Assembly: GCF_001854325.1 (NCBI RefSeq)
Contig: NZ_CP017755.1
Span: 558,001 to 622,000, forward strand
Direction: 5' to 3'
Source: Cupriavidus malaysiensis
Lineage (GTDB): Bacteria; Pseudomonadota; Gammaproteobacteria; Burkholderiales; Burkholderiaceae
DNA: 64,000 nucleotides
A model generated the notes under the pieces. It saw only the letters and a list, made by a program, of their open reading frames with translations. It searched no databases and was not told the origin of the DNA. This document shows positions 16,372 through 24,887 of this stretch, piece by piece. The position numbers were made by a program, and so were the translations under genes. Numbering within the stretch: position 1 is the first letter of the stretch; each line of letters opens with the position of its first letter.

Positions 16372-17628
16372 ATGGAAGTGGGTTTGACCGGCCAGCGCGA
16401 ACTGGCCGCACGCGACCGGGTATGGATCGCGGTGTTCGTTTTCGCCTTTCTCGGGCTGATGGTCGATGGCGCCGACCTGATGTTCCTGTCCTATAGCCTG
16501 TCCAGCCTCAAGCAGGAGTTCGGCCTGTCCAACGTGCAGGCGGGGGCGCTCGGCAGCATCACGCTGGCGGGCATGGCCTTCGGCGGCATCTATGGCGGCT
16601 GGGCCGCCGACCGCTTCGGCCGCGTGCGCACGGTGGTCTGGACCATCCTCGTCTTCTCGCTCGGCACGGCGGCGCTCGGCCTGACCCATGACTTCTGGCA
16701 GTTCGCGGTGTTCCGCTTCATCGCCTCGCTCGGCCTCGGCGCGCAGTACGTGGTGTGCAACACGCTGATGGCCGAATACGTGCCCACGGCGCGCCGCACC
16801 ACGGTGCTCGGCACGCTCCAGGCCGGCTGGTCGGTCGGCTACGTGGTGGCGACGCTGCTGGCCGGCTGGATCCTGCCGTCCTTCGGCTGGCGCTGGCTGT
16901 TCTTCCTCGCCATCGTGCCGGTGGTGCTGGCGGTGCTGATGCAGCGCTATATCCCCGAGCCCGCGAGCTACCTCGCCGCGCGCGCCAGGGGCGATCTCGC
17001 GCGGCGCCGCGGCAACGCCGGGCCGAGCGCGATGCAGCGCATCTTCGGCAATCCGGCGCATCGCCGCATGTTCCTGCTGTGGTCGCTCACGGCGGGCCTG
17101 CTGCAGTTCGGCTACTACGGCGTCAACAACTGGATGCCGACCTACCTCGAGAAGGAACTGCACGTGAAGTTCTCCTCGATGACCGGCTATATGGTGGGCA
17201 CCTACCTGGCGATGATCTTCGGCAAGATCGCGGCCGGATGGCTGGCCGACAGGTTTGGCCGCCGCGCGGTGTTCGCCATCGGCGCGTTCGGCTCGGCGGT
17301 CTTCCTGCCGGTCATCGTGCTGTATCACTCGCCGGCGAACATCGTCTACCTGATGACGATCTTCGGCTTTCTCTACGGCATTCCGTACGGCGTGAACGCT
17401 ACCTACATGACGGAGAGCTTCGAGGCCAGCATCCGCGGTTCGGCGGTGGGCGGTGCCTATAACGTCGGCCGCCTCGGCGCGGCGATCGCTCCGGCGGCGA
17501 TCGGCTTCATCGCGACCGACGGGTCGATCGGGCTCGGCTTCCTGGTGATGGGCGGTGCCTACTTCCTGTGCGGCCTGCTGCCGGCGCTCTGCATCAAGGA
17601 AAAGCTCTACGATCCGCAGCAGGCCTGA
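16372..17628 (+). CDS. MFS transporter, aromatic acid:H+ symporter (AAHS) family
   Basis: A 418-aa inner-membrane importer with 12 predicted membrane segments. Signature features are the DGADLMFLSYSL stretch in the first helix (the charged TM1 motif of AAHS carriers), GGWAADRFGRVRT between helices 2 and 3, and the related GWLADRFGRRAVF in the second half. Such proteins import benzoate-like acids with protons. GGAGGAG precedes the ATG. It follows the IclR regulator, so it is probably induced by an aromatic acid. No ring-cleavage enzymes are in the window, so the catabolic partner genes must lie elsewhere. Confidence 0.88.
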   Translation: MEVGLTGQRELAARDRVWIAVFVFAFLGLMVDGADLMFLSYSLSSLKQEFGLSNVQAGALGSITLAGMAFGGIYGGWAADRFGRVRTVVWTILVFSLGTAALGLTHDFWQFAVFRFIASLGLGAQYVVCNTLMAEYVPTARRTTVLGTLQAGWSVGYVVATLLAGWILPSFGWRWLFFLAIVPVVLAVLMQRYIPEPASYLAARARGDLARRRGNAGPSAMQRIFGNPAHRRMFLLWSLTAGLLQFGYYGVNNWMPTYLEKELHVKFSSMTGYMVGTYLAMIFGKIAAGWLADRFGRRAVFAIGAFGSAVFLPVIVLYHSPANIVYLMTIFGFLYGIPYGVNATYMTESFEASIRGSAVGGAYNVGRLGAAIAPAAIGFIATDGSIGLGFLVMGGAYFLCGLLPALCIKEKLYDPQQA

Positions 17629-17695
17629 CGGCACTGCGGGCGGGACGCATCCGCTTCGGGCGGGGCATCCGGGCATCGGAACATCGGGCCGGCGC

Positions 17696-17730
17696 GGCGC
17701 CGGACGGCTTCACTCAAGCCGTGCGGCGCC
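17696..17730. terminator. Long GC hairpin after the MFS gene
   Basis: Two 15-nt arms, 17696-17710 and 17716-17730, pair with a single mismatch around a 5-nt loop. It lies between the transporter stop and the start of the next gene. No T-run follows, so it is a probable rather than certain terminator. Confidence 0.5.
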
Positions 17731-17773
17731 GAGGCCGTAAAATCCTGCGGATACCGATTGGAGATGTTCCCGA

Positions 17774-18457
17774 ATGAAGAAGGCATTTTTCCTCGCCGCC
17801 GTGCTCGCCACCTCGCTGGCCCAGGCCGCCACCGGCCATGCCGCCGGTAACACGGTTGGCAATGCGACCGCCAATGCGACCGGTCGTGCGGCAGGCAATG
17901 CGGCCGGCACCGCCGCGCCGGCCAGGGGCGCCGTCGCCTCGGCCGCCTCGGCCGCCGTCGCCGGCAACGTGGCGGCACCGCTCGGCCTGGAACTCGGCAA
18001 GACCAAGTGCGCGCGCCTGACCTCCACGCAGAACCACGTGCGCAGCGGCAAGACGCCCTGGGCCGGCGGCGACGCGATCGAGATCAAGAACCTGGCCCGC
18101 TTCAACCTGCCGGGCCTGACCCGCGCCATCGTCAACTGCGACGACCAGGACAACGTGGCCCTGGTGACGCTGACCTTCGAGCGCACGGTGCTGGACGAGG
18201 TGAGCGGCAAGCTGGATGGCCGCTACGAGGCGAAGCGCAAGACCGAGTCCGGCGCACAGAACGGCTATGCCGAGTGGACGGCCGCCAACGGCAGCCTGGA
18301 ATTGCTCTCCGCGCGCGATGGCCGGCAGTTCACCGTGGCCTACTGGGCCAAGAATGCCAAGGCCAGGTATTTCGCCTACAGCGCCGCCGCCGACAAGAAG
18401 CAACCGGCCGCCTCCGCGCCGGCGGCGAAGGCGCCGGCCCAGCCTGCACCACTCTGA
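17774..18457 (+). CDS. Exported hypothetical protein
   Basis: A 227-aa predicted periplasmic protein. A signal peptide (MKKAFFLAAVLATSLAQA) is followed by an Ala/Gly/Asn-rich low-complexity stretch containing imperfect GNAT/GNAA repeats to about residue 65. The folded part begins LGLELGKTKCARL and contains two Cys residues (KTKCARL and IVNCDDQ) that could form a disulfide. A second Ala/Pro-rich stretch ends the protein. No family is recognised. The gene is transcribed toward the lipoprotein gene and ends 34 bp from it. Confidence 0.75.
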   Translation: MKKAFFLAAVLATSLAQAATGHAAGNTVGNATANATGRAAGNAAGTAAPARGAVASAASAAVAGNVAAPLGLELGKTKCARLTSTQNHVRSGKTPWAGGDAIEIKNLARFNLPGLTRAIVNCDDQDNVALVTLTFERTVLDEVSGKLDGRYEAKRKTESGAQNGYAEWTAANGSLELLSARDGRQFTVAYWAKNAKARYFAYSAAADKKQPAASAPAAKAPAQPAPL

Positions 18458-18491
18458 CGCCGGCGCCAACGCCCGACATCAACGCTAGGCA

Positions 18492-19391
18492 CTAGCGCCC
18501 GACGTACTGCCCGTTGACGAAGCGGCAGTTCGCGCTGGGCCCGTAGAGCTGTGACAGCGGGAGGAACTGCATGCCATTCATGGTCTGCACGCCGACCATC
18601 GGCAGGCGTACCTCGAACACCGCACCGCAGTTGGTCTGGGTGCCGATACGCACGCGCGCGCGCATCTGCGCGGCTTCCTTCTGGATCGCTTCCTCGCGCG
18701 CCTGGCGCGCGGCGCGCTCGGCCGCCTGCTGCTGCTCGCGGCGCTGCAGCACCTGCTTCCAGCGCTCGTCCAGGCGGTCCAGCTTCGCCACGAGCTCGGC
18801 CTTGCCCGGCTCGTCCAGGAACACCACTTCACGCAGATTGCTGCCCGCGCTCGGAATGGCACGGTAGTCGTTCATCAGATCGGAGCCGGGAGCGCGGCCC
18901 GGCTCGCTGCGCGTCAGGTCGGCATCCGTGATGGCGGTAAGTATCCCGCCCAGGTCGCGCCGGTAATCGCTGCTGCCGAACGGGGAGCGCTGCGTGCAGG
19001 CCTTGCGCGTATCGCAGGCCAGCCAAGCCACGTTGTTGCCATTGAAGTCGACGTCGTCGGTGATGCTCTGCCCGGATTTCAGTACCAGGGTGACGCGGTA
19101 GGTGGTGCTGCGGCTGGGGCGCACTTCCACCACCGTGACGCGGGCGATGTCGCGGGCGTTGTAGGCCTGGCCGCGCATCTCGAGCGCCAGCACCGCCTGC
19201 TTGTCCTTGCTCCAGCCCCAGCTGCTCCAGGAACCGCCGCGGGCCTGGTAGGCGATGCGGTTGTCCTCGTAGACGTTCAGTGTCGAAGCCAGCCTCGCGG
19301 CCTTCTCCTGCGGCGTCGGGGCCACCGTGCAGCCCTGCAGCCAGACCATGGCAGCGCCACACGCGGCTGCCGTCAACATTCTCTTTGCCAT
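18492..19391 (-). CDS. Lipoprotein of unknown function
   Basis: A 299-aa predicted lipoprotein. The signal peptide ends in a lipobox, LQGC, with the lipidated Cys near residue 21. The mature part starts with a TPQEKAARLAST stretch, then a mostly beta region, a central Glu/Gln/Arg-rich helix likely to be a coiled coil (RREQQQAAERAARQAREEAI), and a C-terminal domain with two Cys (TNCGAVFEV, SANCRFV). The protein probably sits in the cell envelope. No family is recognised. The ATG at 19391 is chosen because it begins a proper lipoprotein signal; earlier codons do not. Confidence 0.78.
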   Translation of the reverse strand: MAKRMLTAAACGAAMVWLQGCTVAPTPQEKAARLASTLNVYEDNRIAYQARGGSWSSWGWSKDKQAVLALEMRGQAYNARDIARVTVVEVRPSRSTTYRVTLVLKSGQSITDDVDFNGNNVAWLACDTRKACTQRSPFGSSDYRRDLGGILTAITDADLTRSEPGRAPGSDLMNDYRAIPSAGSNLREVVFLDEPGKAELVAKLDRLDERWKQVLQRREQQQAAERAARQAREEAIQKEAAQMRARVRIGTQTNCGAVFEVRLPMVGVQTMNGMQFLPLSQLYGPSANCRFVNGQYVGR

Positions 19392-19554
19392 ACCTTGATG
19401 CCAGATGTTCGGGAGGGCCGGCAGCCTTTGCCGGCGTGAGGGGCTACCGTTGCGCGCAAGGCCGGGCATCCCGCTCGGTTATCGGCCGGCCGGATCGCAT
19501 CTTGAGGACGCCGCGCTGCGGCGAGGGCGGGTGTCGCTTCGCGGTCCGCGGCCG

Positions 19555-20199
19555 TCAGCGCGGGCGGGCGAGGATGTCGCGCGCGGCGCCGGCGATCGCC
19601 TCGGGCTGCAGCGGACGCTCTGCGAAGCGTTCCCTGACGCGCTGCCCCCCGACGGCCAGGTCGATGCCGCAGGCATCCAGGCCGAGCACGCATACACCAT
19701 CCGGCACCTGCGTGGCCAGCGTGGCGAGCAGGTCCGCTTCCACGCCGGCGTCCAGGCCCGGCAGCGCATCGAGTTCGGCCTGCTCGACCCAGCCCATGCG
19801 GCCGAAGCCGGCGATATACCGCACGCGGCGCGCGTTGAGGCGGTAGAAGTGGAAGTCGAGCGAGAGCAGCGCCTCGGTGTTCGGCGCATAGCGCAGGTAG
19901 CGCGCGCGCAGGCCGCCGTCCGGCTCGATCCGCTCGGCCTCGCCCAGCAGCGTCAGCCGGCTCGCGGTCTGGACGTCGGCGGCGCCCGGCTGCAGGACCG
20001 ACAGGCTCGCGCGCGGATCGGCCAGCAGGTTGCGGGTGTGCTCGGCCAGCGCGCTGAGGCAGAGGACCGGACGATGGGCCGCGTCGGTGACATAGGGCAC
20101 CACCGTCGCATAGGGATACCCGGGCGCGCTGGTCGAGTGGGTGGCGAGGGTGCCGTAGGCGGCTTCGTGCAAGAGATCGATGACGAGTTCGGCGGACAT
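19555..20199 (-). CDS. HugZ/PPOX split-barrel flavin-binding family protein
   Basis: A 214-aa cytoplasmic protein of the pyridoxamine-phosphate-oxidase-like split-barrel family, close in layout to HugZ-type haem-degrading proteins and CREG-like proteins. The N-terminal part (YGTLATHSTSAPGYPYATVV, LSALAEHTRNLLADPRASL) is the flavin/haem barrel. The middle holds a conserved FHFYRLNARRVRYIAGFGRMGW stretch, quoted here over its first residues only, and the C-terminal part resembles the DUF2470 domain that follows the barrel in HugZ. A role in haem or flavin redox is inferred. Monocistronic. Confidence 0.8.
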   Translation of the reverse strand: MSAELVIDLLHEAAYGTLATHSTSAPGYPYATVVPYVTDAAHRPVLCLSALAEHTRNLLADPRASLSVLQPGAADVQTASRLTLLGEAERIEPDGGLRARYLRYAPNTEALLSLDFHFYRLNARRVRYIAGFGRMGWVEQAELDALPGLDAGVEADLLATLATQVPDGVCVLGLDACGIDLAVGGQRVRERFAERPLQPEAIAGAARDILARPR

Positions 20200-20457
20200 C
20201 TTTCACCTGGTTGCGGATCTGGAACGGGCGCGCTGCATGCCGCCGGCGGCGCGCAGCGCCTCTGCCATCGCGCCGCGGATCGGTGCCGACGCCGGGGCGG
20301 GCCGCTTCGATTGTAGGCGGGCCCGGCCCGGCGCACCACGCGCGCCTCTTCCGTCTCCCGTGGCTGCCCGGCAAGCGCCGACAGTCCCGTGGCCGCGGCG
20401 GGTGCCGTCCATCGCGCTGCCGGCAGAGCCTTCCTTGCGCAGGGCGCCGGGCGCGCC

Positions 20458-20892
20458 TTACAGCAGCCCGAGCGCGCGCAGCTTGGCGTCGGCCGAGGTG
20501 TAGGGACGCTCGCACACGATCTTGTCGGAACCGGGGGCGAATTCGAAGGTGGCGGCCATGCGCACGCGGAAGGTGCGCCCGGTCGGCGCGAAGGTCCTGC
20601 CGGCGGCCTGCAGCGGGCCGAGGTGGGTACCCTGCAGCCAGAACTCGACCAGCACCGTGTCGCCGGCGGCGGCGATGGCGATGATCTCGTTGCTCAGGTC
20701 GGGGAAGGCGGCGCGCGAGGCGGCGAAGTAGCCGCGCACCGCCTCTTCGCCGTCGTAGACCAGGCCACTGCCGTGCATCTCGTAACGCGGATGCGCGAAG
20801 GTGCCGATGACGGCGTCCCAGTCATGCACGCATTCGAGGGCCATATGGTCCCGCACGGTCTGCAGGCGGGCGTCGTTCAGCGGGTTGGACAT
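20458..20892 (-). CDS. SnoaL-like/NTF2-family protein (paralogue A)
   Basis: A 144-aa single-domain protein of the SnoaL/NTF2-like cone fold, often small lyases, isomerases or cyclases on polyketide or aromatic intermediates. Diagnostic are the HPRYEMHG, AFPDLSNEI and DTVLVEFWLQGTH segments. It is clearly related to the protein at 27863-28369 (shared HPRYE, AFPD, VEFWL.GTH and CER.Y). AAGGAA precedes the ATG at 20892. It lies 87 bp downstream of the TctC-type receptor gene on the same strand and may be co-transcribed with it, which points to catabolism of an organic acid. Confidence 0.82.
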   Translation of the reverse strand: MSNPLNDARLQTVRDHMALECVHDWDAVIGTFAHPRYEMHGSGLVYDGEEAVRGYFAASRAAFPDLSNEIIAIAAAGDTVLVEFWLQGTHLGPLQAAGRTFAPTGRTFRVRMAATFEFAPGSDKIVCERPYTSADAKLRALGLL

Positions 20893-20979
20893 GATGTGGC
20901 GTTCCTTTCCGTGGAGGGGGATGCTGAAGCCTGCGGGCGGGCGCAAGGCCTGCCCGCATGGGTGTGGTGGCGCGGCGCT

Positions 20980-22002
20980 TCAATCGAGCGAGATGTGCGC
21001 CTGTTGCGCGATGGCCTTCCAGGCGGGGATATCGCGCGCGTTGTTCTCCTGCTGCTGCGCGCCGGAGGCGTACCTGGCGGTGATGCCGAGCGCCAGCAGC
21101 CTGCCGATCACGTCGGGATCCTTCAGCGTGGTCTCCAGCACCGCGGAGAGCTTGTCGACGATGGGCCTGGGCGTCTTCGCCGGCACGTACATGGCCCAGC
21201 TCAGTTCGCGGTCGAAGTCGATGCCCTGTTCCTTGTAGCTGGCCACCTGCGGCAGGCTGGGCGAGCGCCGCGTGCAGACCGCCAGTGCCTTGAGCTTGCC
21301 GTCCTTGACGAAAGGCGTGGCGGTGACCATGTCGACGAAGGCCAGCGGGATGTGGTTGCCGAGCAGGTCGGTGATGATCTGCGAGGTGCCCTTGTAGGGC
21401 ACGTGCTGCATCGGGATGCCGGCTTTCTGGCTGAGCACCTCGCCGCAGAAGTGGCCGGTCGAGCCCGCGCCCCAGCTCGCGTACTGCATGGGCGCGGCCT
21501 GCTTGCGGGCCAGCGCCGCCAGTTCCTTGAGGTTGTCGGCAGGAAAGGGATTGGCCGCCAGCATCACGATGGACGAGCTGCCGATGGTGCCCAGGCTCTG
21601 GAAATCCTTGACCGGGTCGTAGGGCAGCCGGGAGTAGACGGCCGGTGCCAGCGGATGCGTCGACATGCCGCCGATCATGATGGTGTAGCCGTCCGGAGCC
21701 GCGGTGGCCACCGCATGGGTGCCGATGGTGCCGGCGGCGCCGGGCCGGTTTTCCACCACCACCGGCTGTTTGAGCTGGAGCGCGAAGCGCTCGGCCAGGA
21801 AGCGGCCGAGGATATCGCCGCCGCCGCCGGCGGCGAATGGCAGCAGCATGCGGATGGGGCGTTCGGGGTAGCCGGCGGTGCCGGCCGCGGCGGCCGGCGC
21901 GGCCGGCACCGCCAGCAGCGCGGCGGCCACGGCGGGCAGCCAGGTGCGCAGCGGGCCGGCGAGGCGGCGCGCGCAGCCGGTGGCCGGGTGGGGCTGTCTC
22001 AT
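20980..22002 (-). CDS. TctC/Bug-family periplasmic solute-binding receptor
   Basis: A 340-aa extracytoplasmic receptor of the tripartite tricarboxylate transporter type. A long signal sequence ending in PAAAAGT is followed by YPERPIRMLLPFAAGGGGD, the family hallmark, then VENRPGAAGTIG and YKGTSQIITDLLGNHI. Receptors of this family bind carboxylates, nicotinate or amides and usually lack adjacent TctAB membrane subunits, as here. AAGGAGA lies just before the ATG at 22002. It is divergent from the VOC-SDR operon, and a LacI-type palindrome lies about 110 bp upstream, so the LacI regulator at 23801 probably represses it. Confidence 0.9.
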   Translation of the reverse strand: MRQPHPATGCARRLAGPLRTWLPAVAAALLAVPAAPAAAAGTAGYPERPIRMLLPFAAGGGGDILGRFLAERFALQLKQPVVVENRPGAAGTIGTHAVATAAPDGYTIMIGGMSTHPLAPAVYSRLPYDPVKDFQSLGTIGSSSIVMLAANPFPADNLKELAALARKQAAPMQYASWGAGSTGHFCGEVLSQKAGIPMQHVPYKGTSQIITDLLGNHIPLAFVDMVTATPFVKDGKLKALAVCTRRSPSLPQVASYKEQGIDFDRELSWAMYVPAKTPRPIVDKLSAVLETTLKDPDVIGRLLALGITARYASGAQQQENNARDIPAWKAIAQQAHISLD

Positions 22003-22109
22003 GCTTGTCTCCTTCGGGCGGCACCCCTTCCAGGCGGGGGGGTGGGGGAACGTCTCCCGCTCCGGCTGGGGTGGCAGCCTCGGCTCCAGGGTCTTCTTTT
22101 TTAAAATAG

Positions 22110-22123
22110 TGGAAACGTTTCCA
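22110..22123. promoter_or_regulatory. LacI-type operator 1
   Basis: TGGAAACGTTTCCA is a perfect 14-bp palindrome with the central CG typical of LacI/GalR operators. It lies 107 bp before the TctC-type receptor start on the minus strand. Its centre is exactly 100 bp from operator 2. Confidence 0.75.
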
Positions 22124-22209
22124 TAAGAGTCTCGGCGACCATTGATGACATAACAATCATGGTTAACGCTAGGAAAACAGTACCTCGCAATTCCTCTAGA
22201 CTGCTTGAA

Positions 22210-22223
22210 TGGAATCGTTTCCA
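22210..22223. promoter_or_regulatory. LacI-type operator 2
   Basis: TGGAATCGTTTCCA differs from operator 1 at one base and, with flanking A and T, extends to 16 bp with one mismatched pair. It lies 34 bp before the VOC-protein start on the plus strand, where a repressor would block transcription. Confidence 0.75.
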
Positions 22224-22256
22224 TATCACATCAGACCATCGGACAAGGAGAGCGGA

Positions 22257-22796
22257 ATGAGCCTGCGGTTCGGCGCGGTACGCCAGATCGGCTACGTGGT
22301 GCACGACATCGAGAAGGCGATGCGGCATTGGAGCGAGGTGCTGGGCGTGGGGCCCTGGTTCTACAAGGAAGAGGTCGGCACCACGGAGTTCCGCTACTAC
22401 GGCGCGCCGTCGGCATTGCCGGCGCTGTCGATCGCGCTGGCCAACTCCGGCGGCGTGCAGATCGAGTTGATCCAGCAGCGCAACGATGCGCCCTCGCTCT
22501 ACCTGGATTCGCTCGCGCGCGGCGCCGAGGGCATGCAGCACATCGCCTATTGGACCGACGACGGCTTCGATGCCGATGGCGCTGCGCTGCGCGCGCGCGG
22601 TTATGTCGAGGGCCACGGCGGGCGCATGGGCGCGCGCGGGCGCTTTGCCTACTACGTGCATCCGGACCTGCCGGGCAATATCGTCGAGATCTCGGAGATG
22701 GCGGGCGGCAAGGGCGAGTACTTCGCCATGATCGCGCAGGCAGCGCAGGGCTGGGACGGCAGCGAGCCGATCCGCCGCATCGGAGTGGCACGATGA
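22257..22796 (+). CDS. VOC-family (glyoxalase-like) protein
   Basis: A 179-aa protein of the vicinal-oxygen-chelate fold, with two beta-alpha-beta-beta-beta modules: QIGYVVHDIEKAMRHWSEVL begins the first and GMQHIAYWTDDGFDADGAAL the second. The metal-ligand pattern is partly conserved, with Glu in QIELIQQ, His in MQHIAYW and Glu in NIVEISEM. Similar proteins act as isomerases, dioxygenases or lactoylglutathione-lyase-like enzymes. AAGGAGAG precedes the ATG. It overlaps the SDR gene by the ATGA arrangement, so the two are translationally coupled and probably act on one substrate under LacI control. Confidence 0.85.
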   Translation: MSLRFGAVRQIGYVVHDIEKAMRHWSEVLGVGPWFYKEEVGTTEFRYYGAPSALPALSIALANSGGVQIELIQQRNDAPSLYLDSLARGAEGMQHIAYWTDDGFDADGAALRARGYVEGHGGRMGARGRFAYYVHPDLPGNIVEISEMAGGKGEYFAMIAQAAQGWDGSEPIRRIGVAR

Positions 22797-23581
22797 GCGC
22801 GCCTGCCGAGCGGGTCCTCGCACCGGTGCCGGTGCCAAGGGTGGCCGTGGTCACGGGCGCGGCGCGCGGCATCGGGCTGGCGATCGCCGGCCGGCTCGCC
22901 GCCGAGGGCCATGCCGTGGCCTTGTGGGACCTCGACCCCGCGGCCGTGGAAGCGGCCGCCGCCGTGTTGCGTGCGCAGCATCGCGCCGTGGCCGCGGTGG
23001 CGGTCGACATCAGCAGCGCCGCACAGGTGCGGGCCGCGCTGGATGACACCGTCGCCGCGCTCGGCCGGCCCGCCCTGCTGGTGAACAACGCGGCCATCCT
23101 GGGGCCGAACGGTCCCACCGTACAGGTGGCTCCCGCTGCATGGCAGCGCGTCTTCGACATCAATGTGCTGGGCGCGCTGCACTGCGTGCAGGCCGTGGTG
23201 CCAATGATGGTGGCCGACGGCTGGGGGCGCGTGGTCAACGTGGCCTCGATCGCCGGCAAGGAAGGCAATCCCTTCGCCGGTGCCTACGCGGCCTCGAAAG
23301 CGGCGCTGATCTCTCTGACCAAGAGCCTGGGCAAGGAGCTGGCGGCCAGCGGCGTGCTGCTCAACTGCATCACGCCGAGCGCGGCCGATACCGAGATCTT
23401 CGGCACGCACGACGCGGCGCAGCGCGAGCTGCTGCGCCAGCGCCTGCTGGAGCGCGTGCCCATGCAGCGCTTCGTGCGCGTCGAGGAGGTGGCGGAGATG
23501 GCGGCCTGGTTGTGCTCCCCGTCATGCAGCTTCAGCACGGGCGCGGTGTTCGATATCAGTGGCGGACGGGCGGTCTACTAG
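22793..23581 (+). CDS. SDR-family NAD(P)-dependent oxidoreductase
   Basis: A 262-aa short-chain dehydrogenase. The cofactor loop is VVTGAARGIG, followed by LVNNAAI; the catalytic Ser is in NVASIAGK and the Tyr and Lys in AYAASK. The C-terminus (GAVFDISGGRAVY) is a standard classical-SDR end. The ATG overlaps the VOC stop codon (ATGA), so the pair is an operon. It probably oxidises or reduces an intermediate handled by the VOC protein. Substrate unknown. Confidence 0.9.
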   Translation: MSAPAERVLAPVPVPRVAVVTGAARGIGLAIAGRLAAEGHAVALWDLDPAAVEAAAAVLRAQHRAVAAVAVDISSAAQVRAALDDTVAALGRPALLVNNAAILGPNGPTVQVAPAAWQRVFDINVLGALHCVQAVVPMMVADGWGRVVNVASIAGKEGNPFAGAYAASKAALISLTKSLGKELAASGVLLNCITPSAADTEIFGTHDAAQRELLRQRLLERVPMQRFVRVEEVAEMAAWLCSPSCSFSTGAVFDISGGRAVY

Positions 23582-23800
23582 ACCACTGAATCATTGAATT
23601 GGCATGGCAGGTACCGACCGATTTCAGCGATTCCGTGGACTAGTTCAGTGGACCGGGCATCGCCCGCGCAACCGCATCGGCCTGCGCAGCCGCTTCGGCG
23701 ATAATGGCCGGCCGGGCAAGACATGGCCCCCGAGCTGCGCCAGGCCAGTCTCTCCCCTCCAAGAATCCCCGGCAACCGCCCACCGGCCCCTGAGCACGAT

Positions 23801-24877
23801 ATGAGCAGTCCACCGCGCAGCCAACGCGCCGACCCGCCCGCGCGGGTCACGATCCGAGACGTCGCCCGCGCCGCCGGCGTTTCCGTCGGCACCGCTTCGC
23901 GCGCGCTCAACCGCAGCGGGCCGGTCAGCGAAGCCGCGGTACAGGCGGTCGAGCGTGCTGCCAAGGCGCTCGCCTACGCGCCCGACCCGATCGCGCAGAG
24001 CATGCGCACCGGCACTTCCGGCGTCATTGGCGTGCTGGTCTCGGACCTCGCCAACCCGCTCTACGGCCGCATCATCACCGCGGTCGAGACCCGCCTGCAG
24101 CGCGAGGGCTACGCCATGGTGGTCGGCAACACGCACAACAGCAAGGCACAGGAGCGGATGATGGTGGACCTGTTCCGCCGGCGCCGCGTGGACGGCCTGA
24201 TCCTGGGACCGTGCGAGGAAGAGCGGCCGGCCTATCTCGAACAGATCGCGCGCGACCTGCCGGTGGTGGCACTGGACCGCGACTTCGGCGCGCACGGCGC
24301 CGGCGTGCACGTCGATCATCGCCGTGGTGCCGGCGAGGCCACGCGCTACCTGCTGGATCTCGGCCACACCCGCATCGCGCTGATGTCGTCCGATGGCGCG
24401 CTGCGCCCCGGGCGCGAGCGCATCGAGGGCTACCGCGCGGCCCTCGCCGAGCGCGGCCTGCCGGCCGATGAGGCGCTGGTGCGTACCAGCCGTTCGGCCA
24501 TGGATCTCTCGTTCAGCGATGCGCTGGCCCTGCTGTCGGCGCCGGCACGTCCCACTGCCTTTCTCTGCCTCGGCACGCGCATCCTCTCCGGCGTGCTGCA
24601 GGCGCTCAAGCAGAGCGGACTGCGCGTGCCGCGCGATGTCAGCCTGATCTGCATCGGCGACGGTGACCTGCCGCAGCTCTTCTCGCCGGCCATCACCGCG
24701 GTGAGCTGGGACCTGGAGGCGGCAGGCACGTCGTCCGCCGAGATGGTGCTGCGTGCCATCGACGGCGCGGCACAGGGCAAGGAAGGCGCCGCGCCTGCGC
24801 GCCGGGAGGTCAGCTTGACGCCGCATCTCGTGGTGCGCGAGTCGTGCGCGCCGCCGCCGGCTGCGGCCGCGCGCTGA
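23801..24877 (+). CDS. LacI-family transcriptional regulator
   Basis: A 358-aa repressor. The N-terminal helix-turn-helix (VTIRDVARAAGVSVGTASRA, then LNRSGPVSEA) is canonical, and the hinge region leads into a periplasmic-binding-protein-like effector domain (SGVIGVLVSDLANPLYGRI onward). It lies 219 bp downstream of the SDR gene on the same strand. The two TGGAA-type palindromes at 22110 and 22210 match what LacI-family recognition helices bind, so this gene very probably controls the divergent TctC receptor and VOC-SDR operon. The gene is convergent with the MFS gene, 10 bp between stop codons. Start at the ATG 30 codons before the HTH core; no strong Shine-Dalgarno. Confidence 0.9.
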   Translation: MSSPPRSQRADPPARVTIRDVARAAGVSVGTASRALNRSGPVSEAAVQAVERAAKALAYAPDPIAQSMRTGTSGVIGVLVSDLANPLYGRIITAVETRLQREGYAMVVGNTHNSKAQERMMVDLFRRRRVDGLILGPCEEERPAYLEQIARDLPVVALDRDFGAHGAGVHVDHRRGAGEATRYLLDLGHTRIALMSSDGALRPGRERIEGYRAALAERGLPADEALVRTSRSAMDLSFSDALALLSAPARPTAFLCLGTRILSGVLQALKQSGLRVPRDVSLICIGDGDLPQLFSPAITAVSWDLEAAGTSSAEMVLRAIDGAAQGKEGAAPARREVSLTPHLVVRESCAPPPAAAAR

Positions 24878-24887
24878 CGCCCTTTGA

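Noticed and set aside
19373..20515. A 380-codon minus-strand frame across the PPOX-like gene.
   Set aside because: Low-complexity Arg/Ala/Pro sequence typical of an off-frame reading of high-GC DNA, and a recognised gene occupies another frame.
23583..23652. CCACTGAA with TTCAGTGG inverted repeat after the SDR gene as an attachment site or terminator.
   Set aside because: Arms of 8 bp separated by over 50 bp with no T-run and no mobile gene nearby; most likely chance.
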